Of a stretch of DNA of 41,958 nt, positions 26,197-37,079 are shown piece by piece. This stretch comes from Saccoglossus kowalevskii (lineage: Eukaryota > Hemichordata > Enteropneusta > Harrimaniidae). The position numbers and the translations under genes are program-made. The DNA lies in assembly GCF_000003605.2 (NCBI RefSeq), contig NW_003147057.1:1-41958 (forward strand). Direction: 5' to 3'. How positions within the stretch are numbered: the stretch's first letter is position 1; the number at the start of each line of letters is the position of its first letter. The notes under the pieces are model-generated. The model ran no database searches and had not been told where the DNA came from. It was given only the letters and a program-made list of their open reading frames with translations.

Positions 26197-27060
26197 GCCT
26201 ATATCACAATGCTGCTGTAGAGCCTATATCACAACACTGCTGTGGAGCCTATATCACAACGCTGCTGCAGGACCTATATCACAACGCTTCTGTTAAGCCT
26301 TTATCACAACGCTTCTGTAGGACCTATATCACAACGCTGATGTAGAGCCTATATCACAACGTTCTGTAGGGCCTATATCGCAACGCTTTTGTTAACCCTA
26401 TATCACAACGTTGCTGTAGGCCTATATCACAACGCTGCTGTAGAGCCTCTATCACAACGCTGCGGTAGGCGTATATCACAACGCTTCTGTAGACCTATAT
26501 CACAATGCTTCTGTAGAGCCTATATCACAACGCTGCTGTAGGCCTATATTACAACGCTGCTGTAGGACCTATATGACGACGCTGCTGTAGAACCTATATC
26601 ACAACGCTGCTGTAGAGCCTATAACACAATGCTGCTGTAGAGCCTATATCACAACACTGCTGTATGACCTATATCACAATGCTACTGTAGGACCTATATC
26701 ACAACGCTTCTGTAGGCCTATATCACAACACTTCTGTTAAGCCTATATCACAACGCTTCTGTAGGCCTATATCACAATGCTGCTGTAGGCATATTTCACA
26801 AAACTGCTGTTAAGCGTATATCACAACGCTGCTGTAGAGCCTATATCACAACACTGCTGTAGAGCTTATATCACAATGCTTCTGTAGTCCTATATCACAA
26901 CGCTGCTGTAGGCCTATTTCACAACGCTGCTGTAGAGCCTATATCACAATGCTGCTGCAGGACCTATATCACAACGCTTCTGTAGGACCTATATCACAAC
27001 GCTGCTGTAGAGCGTATATCACAACGTTGCTGTAGAGCCTATATCACAACGCTGCTGTTG
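26197..27060 (+). repeat. Segment paralogous to the right end of the window
   Basis: This segment, opening with an AGTGCC-CACAATGCTG unit and including the short unit CAACGTTCTGTAGGG (GTTCTGTAGG at 26361), matches about 41,044-41,958, where GTTCTGTAGG lies at 41208. The offset is 14,847 bp, and the GGC(A/G)TATTTC marker (26783 versus 41630) gives the same value. It extends the 15-kb superperiod match across a B-to-A domain border, so both sides of the border were copied together. Confidence 0.8.
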
Positions 27061-28484
27061 AGCCATTATCAAAACGCTCTTTAGGCCTATATCACAACGC
27101 TGCTGTAGGGCCTATATCACAACGCTTCTGTTAAGTCTATATCACAACGCTGCTGTAGAGCCTATATCACAACACTTCTGTTAAGCCTATATCACAACGC
27201 TTCTGTTAAGCAAAAATCACAACACTGCTGTAGACCCTATATCACAACGCTTCTGTAGAGCCTTTATCACAACGCTGCTGTAGAGCGAATATCACAACGC
27301 TGCTGTAGGGTCTATATCACAAGGCTGCTGTAGGACCTATATCACAACGCTGCTGTAGGACCTATATTACAACGCTACTATAGAGCGGATATCACAAGGC
27401 TGCTGTTGGGCCTATATCACAATGCTCCTGTAGGGCCTATATCACAACGCTGCTGTAGGATCTATATCACAACGCTGCTGCAGAGCGAATATCATAAAGC
27501 TGCTGTAGAGCCTATATCACAACGCCGCTGTAGGGCCTATATCACAACGCTGCTCTAGAGCAAATATTACAACGCTGCTGAAGAGCCTATATCACAACGC
27601 TGCTGTAGAGCGAATGTCACAACGCTGGTGTAGGCCTATATCACAACGCTGCTGTAGAGCCTATATCACAGCGGTGCTGTAGAGCCTATATCACAACGCT
27701 TCTGTAGAGCCTATATCAAAACACTTCTGTAGAGCCTATATCACAACGCTGCTGTAGAGCCTATATCACAGCGGTGCTGTAGAGCATATATCACAATGCT
27801 TCTGTTAAGCCTATATCACAATGCTGCTGTAGGACCTCTATCACAACGCTTCTGTAGGACCTATTTCACAATGCTGCTGTAGAGCCTATATCACAACACT
27901 GCTGTAGAGCCTATATCACAATGCTGCTGCAGGACCTATATCACAACGCTTCTGTAGGACCTATATCACAACGCTGCTGTAGAGCGTATATCACAACGTT
28001 GCTATAGGGCCTATATCACAACGCTTTTGTTAACCCTATATCACAACGTTGCTGTAGGACCTATATGACAACGCTGCTGTAGAGCCTATATCACAACACT
28101 GCTGTAGGACCTATATTACAATGCTACTGTAGGACCTATATCACAACGCTTCTGTAGGCCTATATCACAACACTTCTGTAAAGCCTATATCACAACGCTT
28201 CTGTAGGCCTGAATCACAATGCTGCCATCGGCTTATATCACAACGCTGCTGTAGAGCTTATATCACAATGCTTCTGTAGGCCTATATCACAACGCTGCTG
28301 TAGGCCTATTTAACAATGCTGCTGTAGGCCTATATCACAACACTGCTGTAGATCCTATATCACAATGCTTCTCTAGGCCTATATCACAACGCTGCTGTAG
28401 GCCTATTTAACAATGCTGCTGTAGGCCTATATCACAACACTGCTGTAGATCCTATATCTCAACGCTTCTGTAGAGCCTATATCA

Positions 28485-31400
28485 CAGTGCTGGTGTAGAG
28501 CCTATATCACAAAACTGCTGTAGAGCCTATATCACAACGCTGCTGTAGAGCCTATATCACAATGCTGCTGCAGGACCTATATCACAACGCTTCTGTAGAA
28601 CCTGTTTCACAATGCTGCTGTAGAGCCTATATCACTAAACTGCTGTAGAGCCTATATCACAACGCTGCTGCAGGACCTATATCACAACGCTTCTGTTAAG
28701 CCGTTATCACAACGCTTCTGTAGAACCCATATCACAACGCTGCTGTAGTGCCTATATCACAACGTTGCTGTAGGGCCTATATCACAACACTTTTGTTAAC
28801 CCTATATCACAAAGTTGCTGTAGGCCTATATCACAACGCTGCTGTAGAGCCTATATCACAACGCTGCTGTAGGCGTATATCACAACGCTTCTGTAGACCT
28901 ATATCACAATGCTGCTGTAGTGCCTATATCACAACGCTGCTGTAGAGACTATATCACAGCGCTGCTGTAGAGCCTATATCATAACGCTTCTGTTAAGCCT
29001 ATATCACAACGCTGCTGTAGAGCCTATATATTACATTTCTGCTGTAGGCTTATATCACAATGCTGCTGTTGAGCCTATATTACAATGCATCTGTAGGCCT
29101 ATATCACAACGCTGCTGTAGAGCCTATATCACAACGCTGCTGTAGGACCTATATCACAATGCTGCTGAAGATCCTATAGCACATTGCTGCTGTAGGGCTA
29201 TATAACAACGCTGCTGTAGGCCTATATCACAACGCTGCTGTAGGGCTATATCACAACTCTGCTGTAAAGCCTATATCACAACGCTTCTGTTGGCCTATAT
29301 CAAAACGCTGCTGTTGAGCCTATATCATAACGCTGCTGTAGAGCCTATATCACAACGCTGCTGTAGGACCTATATCTCAACGCTTCTGTAGGACCTATTT
29401 CACAATGCTGCTGTAGGACCTATATCACAAAACTGCTGTAGAGCCTATATCACAACGCTGCTGCAGGACCTATATCACAACGCTTCTGTTAAGCCTTTAT
29501 CACAACGCTGCTGTAGGCGTATATCACAACGCTTCTGTAGACCTATATCGCAATGCTGCTGTAGAGCCTATATCACAACGCTGCTGTAGGCCTATATTAC
29601 AACGCTGCTGTAGGACCTATATGACGCTGCTACTGTAGAGCCTATATCACAACGCTGCTGTAGAGCCTATAACACAATGCTGCTGTATAGCCTATATCAC
29701 AAAACTGCTGTAGGACCTATACCACAATGCTACTGTAGGACCTATATCACAACGCTTCTGTAGGCCTATATCACAACACTTCTGTTAAGCCTATATCACA
29801 ACGCTTCTGTAGGCCTATATCACAATGCTGCTGTAGGCGTATTTCACAAAACTGCTGTTAAGCCTATATCACAACGCTGCTGTAGAGCCTATATCACAAC
29901 ACTGCTGTAGAGTTTATATCACAATGCTTCTGTAGTCCTATATCACAACGCTGCTGTAGGCCTATTTCACAACGCTGCTGTAGGCCTATATCACAACGCT
30001 GCTGTACAGCCTATAACACAACGCTGCTGTAGAGCGTATATCACAACGTTGCTGTAGGGCCTATATCACAACGCTGCTGTAGGAACTATATCACAACGCT
30101 GCTGCAGAGCGAATATCACAAAGCTGCTGTAGAGCCTATATCACAACGCCGCTGTAGGGCCTTTATCACAACGCTGCTCTAGAGCAAATATCACAACGTT
30201 ACTGTAGTGCCTATATCACAATGCTTCTGTAGAGCCTATATGACAACGCTGCTGTAGAGCCTATATCACAACGCTGCTGTAGAGCCTATTTCACAGTGCT
30301 GGTGTAGAGCCTATATCACAAAACTGCTGTAGAGCCTATATCACAACGCTGCTGTAGAGCCTATATCACAATGCTGCTGCAGGACCTATATCACAACGCT
30401 TCTGTAGAACCTGTTTCACAATGCTGCTGTAGAGCCTATATCACAAAACTGCTGTAGAGCCTATATCACAACGCTGCTGCAGGACCTATATCACAACGCT
30501 TCTGTTAAGCCTTTATCACAACGCTTCTGTAGGCCTATATCACAATGCTGCTGTAGGCGTATTTCACAAAACTGCTGTTAAGCCTATATCACAACGCTGC
30601 TGTAGAGCCTATATCACAACACTGCTGTAGAGTTTATATCACAATGCTTCTGTAGTCCTATATCACAACGCTGCTGTAGGCCTATTTCACAACGCTGCTG
30701 TAGGCCTATATCACAACGCTGCTGTAGAGCCTATATCACAATGCTGCTCTATAGCCTATATCACAACGCTGCTGTACAGCCTATAACACAACGCTGCTGT
30801 AGAGCGTATATCACAACGTTGCTGTAGGGCCTATATCACAACGCTGCTGTAGGAACTATATCACAACGCTGCTGCAGAGCGAATATCACAAAGCTGCTGT
30901 AGAGCCTATATCACAACGCCGCTGTAGGGCCTTTATCACAACGCTGCTCTAGAGCAAATATCACAACGTTACTGTAGTGCCTATATCACAATGCTTCTGT
31001 AGAGCCTATATGACAACGCTGCTGTAGAGCCTATATCACAACGCTGCTGTAGAGCCTATTTCACAGTGCTGGTGTAGAGCCTATATCACAAAACTGCTGT
31101 AGAGCCTATATCACAACGCTGCTGTAGAGCCTATATCACAATGCTGCTGCAGGACCTATATCACAACGCTTCTGTAGAACCTGTTTCACAATGCTGCTGT
31201 AGAGCCTATATCACAAAACTGCTGTAGAGCCTATATCACAACGCTGCTGCAGGACCTATGTCACAACGCTTCTGTTAAGCCTTTATCACAACGCTTCTGT
31301 AGAACCCATATCTCAACGCTGCTGTAGAGCCTATATCACAACGTTGCTGTAGGGCCTATATCACAACACTTTTGTTAACCCTATATCACAAAGTTGCTGT

Positions 31401-34400
31401 AGGCCTATATCACAACGCTGCTGTAGAGCCTATATCACAACGCTGCTGTAGGCGTATATCACAACGCTTCTGTAGACCTATATCACAATGCTGCTGTAGT
31501 GCCTATATCACAACGCTGCTGTAGAGCCTATATCACAGCGCTGCTGTAGAGCCTATATCATAACGCTTCTGTTAAGCCTATATCACAACACTGCTGTAGA
31601 GCCTATATATTACATTTCTGCTGTAGGCTTATATCACAATGCTGCTATTGAGCCTATATTACAATGCATCTCTAGGCCTATATCACAACGCTGCTGTAGA
31701 GCCTATATCACAACGCTGCTGTAGAGCCTATATCACAACGCTGCTATAGGACCTATATCACAATGCTGCTGAAGAGCCTATAGCACATTGCTGCTGTAGG
31801 GCTATATAACAACGCTGCTGTAGGCCTATATCACAACGCTGCTGTAGGGCTATATCACAACACTGCTGTAAAGCCTATATCACAACGCTTCTGTTGGCCT
31901 ATATCAAAACTCTGCTGTTGAGCCTATATCATAACGCTGCTGTAGAGCCTATATCACAACGCTGCTGTAGGACCTATATCTCAACGCTTCTGTAGGACCT
32001 ATTTCACAATGCTGCTGTAGAGCCTATATCACAAAACTGCTGTAGAGCCTATATCACAACGCTGCTGCAGGACCTATATCACGCTTCTGTTAAGCCTTTA
32101 TCACAACGCTTCTGTAGAACCTATATCACAATGCTGCTGTAGAGCCTATATCACAATGCTGCTCTAGAGCCTATATCACAACGCTTCTGTAGAGCCTATT
32201 TCACAACGCTGCTGTAGGCCTATATCACAACGCTGCTGTAGAGCCTATATCACAATGCTGCTCTAGAGCCTATATCACAACGCTGCTGTACAGCCTATAA
32301 CACAACGCTGCTGTAGAGCGTATATCACAACGTTGCTGTAGAGCCTATATCACAACGCTGCTGTTGAGCCATTATCAAAACGCTCTTTAGGCCTATATCA
32401 CAACGCTTCTGTTAAGCAAAAATCACAACACTGCTGTAGACCCTATATCACAACGCTTCTGTAGAGCCTTTATCACAACGCTGCTGTAGAGCGAATATCA
32501 CAACGCTGCTGTAGGGTCTATATCACAAGGCTGCTGTAGGACCTATATCACAACGCTGCTGTAGGACCTATATCACAACGCTACTATAGAGCGGATATCA
32601 CAAGGCTGCTGTTGGGCCTATATCACAATGCTCCTGTAGGGCCTATATCACAACGCTGCTGTAGGATCTATATCACAACGCTGCTGCAGAGCGAATATCA
32701 TAAAGCTGCTGTAGAGCCTATATCACAACGCCGCTGTAGGGCCTATATCACAACGCTGCTCTAGAGCAAATATCACAACGCTGCTGAAGAGCCTATATCA
32801 CAACGCTGCTGTAGAGCGAATGTCACAACGCTGGTGTAGGCCTATATCACAACGCTGCTGTATAGCCTATATCACAGCGGTGCTGTAGAGCCTATATCAC
32901 AACGCTTCTGTAGAGCCTATATCAAAACACTTCTGTAGAGCCTATATCACAACGCTGCTGTAAAGCCTATATCACAGCGGTGCTGTAGAGCATATATCAC
33001 AATGCTTCTGTTAAGCCTATATCACAATGCTGCTGTAGGACCTCTATCACAACGCTTCTGTAGGACCTATTTCACAATGCTGCTGTAGAGCCTATATCAC
33101 AACACTGCTGTAGAGCCTATATCACAATGCTGCTGCAGGACCTATATCACAACGCTTCTGTAGGACCTATATCACAACGCTGCTGTAGAGCGTATATCAC
33201 AACGTTGCTATAGGGCCTATATCACAATGCTTTTGTTAACCCTATATCACAACGTTGCTGTAGGACCTATATGACAACGCTGCTGTAGAGCCTATATCAC
33301 AACACTGCTGTAGGACCTATATAACAATGCTACTGTAGGACCTATATCACAACGCTTCTGTAGGCCTGAATCACAATGCTGCCGTCGGCTTATATCACAA
33401 CGCTGCTGTAGAGCTTATATCACAATGCTTCTGTAGGCCTATATCACAACGCTGCTGTAGGCCTATTTAACAATGCTGCTGTAGGCCTATATCACAACAC
33501 TGCTGTAGATCCTATATCACAATGCTTCTGTAGGCCTATATCACAACGCTGCTGTAGGCCTATTTAACAATGCTGCTGTAGGCCTATATCACAACACTGC
33601 TGTAGATCCTATATCTCAACGCTTCTGTAGAGCCTATATCACAGTGCTGGTGTAGAGCCTATATCACAAAACTGCTGTAGAGCCTATATCACAACGCTGC
33701 TGTAGAGCCTATATCACAATGCTGCTGCAGGACCTATATCACAACGCTTCTGTAGAACCTGTTTCACAATGCTGCTGTAGAGCCTATATCACTAAACTGC
33801 TGTAGAGCCTATATCACAACGCTGCTGCAGGACCTATATCACAACGCTTCTGTTAAGCCTTTATCACAACGCTTCTGTAGAACCCATATCACAACGCTGC
33901 TGTAGTGCCTATATCACAACGTTGCTGTAGGGCCTATATCACAACACTTTTGTTAACCCTATATCACAAAGTTGCTGTAGGCCTATATCACAACGCTGCT
34001 GTAGAGCCTATATCACAACGCTGCTGTAGGCGTATATCACAACGCTTCTGTAGACCTATATCACAATGCTGCTGTAGTGCCTATATCACAACGCTGCTGT
34101 AGAGCCTATATCATAACGCTTCTGTTAAGCCTATATCACAACGCTGCTGTAGAGCCTATATATTACATTTCTGCTGTAGGCTTATATCACAATGCTGCTG
34201 TTGAGCCTATATTACAATGCATCTGTAGGCCTATATCACAACGCTGCTGTAGAGCCTATATCACAACGCAGCTGTAGGACCTATATCACAATGCTGCTGA
34301 AGATCCTATAGCACATTGCTGCTGTAGGGCTATATAACAACGCTGCTGTAGGCCTATATCACAACGCTGCTGTAGGGCTATATCACAACTCTGCTGTAAA

Positions 34401-34650
34401 GCCTATATCACAACGCTTCTGTTGGCCTATATCAAAACGCTGCTGTTGAGCCTATATCATAACGCTGCTGTAGAGCCTATATCACAACGCTGCTGTAGGA
34501 CCTATATCTCAACGCTTCTGTAGGACCTATTTCACGATGCTGCTGTAGAGCCTATATCACAAAACTGCTGTAGAGCCTATATCACAACGCTGCTGCAGGA
34601 CCTATATCACAACGCTTCTGTTAAGCCTTTATCACAACGCTGCTGTAGGC
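28485..34650 (+). repeat. ~2.58-kb higher-order repeat, three copies
   Basis: CAGTGCTGGTG is at 28485, 31064 and 33642, and TTACATTTCT is at 29031, 31610 and 34163. Spacings are 2,578-2,579 bp and then 2,578 or 2,553 bp. The shared part is about 1.0-1.1 kb from each start and includes a GAACC(C)ATATC unit, the GTTAAC unit, TATATATTACATTTCTG, ATAGCACATTGC and GTTGGCC units. Between the shared parts lies the GGAACTATATC and GGCGTATTTC material, present in different copy numbers. Confidence 0.85.
29831..31320 (+). repeat. 720-770-bp tandem duplication
   Basis: CTGTAGGCGTATTTC occurs at 29831 and 30551 (720 bp apart), while CAGTGCTGGTG occurs at 30294 and 31064 (770 bp apart). The 50-bp difference is two extra units in copy 2 at about 30,722-30,771, carrying CTCTATAGCC. 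Otherwise the copies are almost identical, including the complete GGAACTATATC cassettes at 30082 and 30852. Confidence 0.88.
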
Positions 34651-34962
34651 GTATATCACAACGCTTCTGTAGACCTATATCGCAATGCTGCTGTAGAGCC
34701 TATATCACAACGCTGCTGTAGGCCTATATTACAACGCTGCTGTAGGACCTATATGACGCTGCTACTGTAGAGTCTATATCACAACGCTGCTGTAGAGCCT
34801 ATAACACAATGCTGCTGTATAGCCTATATCACAACACTGCTGTAGGACCTATACCACAATGCTACTGTAGGACCTATATCACAACGCTTCTGTAGGCCTA
34901 TATCACAACACTTCTGTTAAGCCTATATCACAACGCTTCTGTAGGCCTATATCACAATGCTG

Positions 34963-37070
34963 CTGTAGGCGTATTTCACAAAACTGCTGTTAAGCCTATA
35001 TCACAACGCTGCTGTAGAGCCTATATCACAACACTGCTGTAGAGTTTATATCACAATGCTTCTGTAGTCCTATATCACAACGCTGCTGTAGGCCTATTTC
35101 ACAACGCTGCTGTAGGCCTATATCACAACGCTGCTGTAGAGCCTATATCACAACACTGCTGTAGAGTTTATATCACAATGCTTCTGTAGTCCTATATCAC
35201 AATGCTTCTGTAGTCCTATTTCACAACGCTGCTGTAGGCCTATATCACAACGCTGCTGTACAGCCTATAACACAACGCTGCTGTAGAGCGTATATCACAA
35301 CATTGCTGTAGGGCCTATATCACAACGCTGCTGTAGGAACTATATCACAACGCTGCTGCAGAGCGAATATCACAAAGCTGCTGTAGAGCCTATATCACAA
35401 CGCCGCTGTAGGGCCTTTATCACAACGCTGCTCTAGAGCAAATATCACAACGTTACTGTAGTGCCTATATCACAATGCTTCTGTAGAGCCTATATGACAA
35501 CGCTGCTGTAGAGCCTATATCACAACGCTGCTGTAGAGCCTATTTCACAGTGCTGGTGTAGAGCCTATATCACAAAACTGCTGTAGAGCCTATATCACAA
35601 TGCTGCTGTAGAGCCTATATCACAATGCTGCTGCAGGACCTATATCACAACGCTTCTGTAGAACCTGTTTCACAATGCTGCTGTAGAGCCTATATCACAA
35701 AACTGCTGTAGAGCCTATATCACAACGCTGCTGCAGGACCTATATCACAACGCTTCTGTTAAGCCTTTATCACAACGCTTCTGTAGGCCTATATCACAAT
35801 GCTGCTGTAGGCGTATTTCACAAAACTGCTGTTAAGCCTATATCACAACGCTGCTGTAGAGCCTATATCACAACACTGCTGTAGAGTTTATATCACAATG
35901 CTTCTGTAGTCCTATATCACAACGCTGCTGTAGGCCTATTTCACAACGCTGCTGTAGGCCTATATCACAACGCTGCTGTAGAGCCTATATCACAAAACTG
36001 CTGTAGAGCCTATATCACAACGCTGCTGCAGGACCTATATCACAACGCTTCTGTTAAGCCTTTATCACAACGCTTCTGTAGGCCTATATCACAATGCTGC
36101 TGTAGGCGTATTTCACAAAACTGCTGTTAAGCCTATATCACAACGCTGCTGTAGAGCCTATATCACAACACTGCTGTAGAGTTTATATCACAATGCTTCT
36201 GTAGTCCTATATCACAACGCTGCTGTAGGCCTATTTCACAACGCTGCTGCAGAGCGAATATCACAAAGATGCTGTAGAGCCTATATCACAACACCGCTGT
36301 AGGGCCTTTATCACAACGCTGCTCTAGAGCAAATATCACAACGTTACTGTAGTGCTTATATCACAATGCTTCTGTAGAGCCTATATGACAACGCTGCTGT
36401 AGAGCCTATATCACAACGCTGCTGTAGAGCCTATTTCACAGTGCTGGTGTAGAGCCTATATCACAAAACTGCTGTAGAGCCTATATCACAACGCTGCTGT
36501 AGAGCCTATATCACAATGCTGCAGCAGGACCTATATCACAACGCTTCTGTAGAACCTGTTTCACAATGCTGCTGTAGAGCCTATATCACAAAACTGCTGT
36601 AGAGCCTATATCACAACGCTGCTGCAGGACCTATATCACAACGCTTCTGTTAAGCCTTTATCACAACGCTTCTGTAGGCCTATATCACAATGCTGCTGTA
36701 GGCGTATTTCACAAAACTGCTGTTAAGCCTATATCACAACGCTGCTGTAGAGCCTATATCACAACACTGCTGTAGAGTTTATATCACAATGCTTCTGTAG
36801 TCCTATATCACAACGCTGCTGTAGGCCTATTTCACAACGCTGCTGTAGGCCTATATCACAACGCTGCTGTAGAGCCTATATCACAATGCTGCTCTAGAGC
36901 CTATATCACAACGCTGCTGTACAGCCTATAACACAACGCTGCTGTAGAGCGTATATCACAACGTTGCTGTAGGGCCTATATCACAACGCTGCTGTAGGAA
37001 CTATATCACAACGCTGCTGCAGAGCGAATATCACAAAGCTGCTGTAGGACCTATATCACAACGCCGCTGT
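34963..37070 (+). repeat. Nested duplications around GGCGTATTTC units
   Basis: CTGTAGGCGTATTTC occurs at 34963, 35805, 36100 and 36696 (spacings 842, 295 and 596 bp). Each is followed by CACAAAACTGCTGTTAAGCC, then a GAGTTTATATC unit and a GTAGTCC junction. The 295-bp interval is a shortened copy that drops the cassette part. CAGTGCTGGTG at 35548 and 36439 is 891 bp apart. This is a set of partly deleted copies of the 29,831-31,320 type repeat. Confidence 0.82.
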
Positions 37071-37079
37071 AGGGCCTAT

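Larger units (their letters stand above)
21200..26200 (+). repeat. B-type satellite domain 2
   Basis: The variant content matches about 9,300-11,200: CCGAAGAGCGAA or CCGAAGAGTGAA units, GTACAGCC junctions, CATTAAAGC-like GTTAAAGC tails, TGTACACCC and GTAAATCCAATATC. The left part is a ~1.5-kb higher-order repeat and the right part is the second copy of the 15-kb superperiod segment. Only single-base and few-base irregularities interrupt it (near 21,211, 23,308 and 25,247). Confidence 0.72.
27211..34650 (+). repeat. ~5.2-kb higher-order repeat
   Basis: CAAAAATCAC occurs at 27211 and 32417 (5,206 bp apart), GCTGCC(A/G)TCGGC at 28221 and 33378 (5,157), GTTAAC at 28795 and 33952 (5,157), TTACATTTCT at 29031 and 34163 (5,132). 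The drop of 49 bp is a clean loss of two units from copy 2 near 33,365, and the next drop of 25 bp is the loss of one unit. Unit-sized steps are the expected trace of unequal exchange or slippage in register. Confidence 0.87.

Noticed and set aside
28748..34102. Possible conserved gene pair at 28,748 and 33,905
   Set aside because: The identity continues far beyond both frames in each direction as satellite sequence, so it is block duplication of non-coding repeat.
17778..34277. Further open frames of 61-66 codons (17778-17963, 21370-21570, 28748-28945, 33905-34102, 34077-34277)
   Set aside because: Same reason. The identical products at 28748 and 33905 reflect the 5,157-bp block duplication, not selection on a protein. 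Two of them overlap in different frames with the same repeated peptide, as expected for a non-coding repeat.
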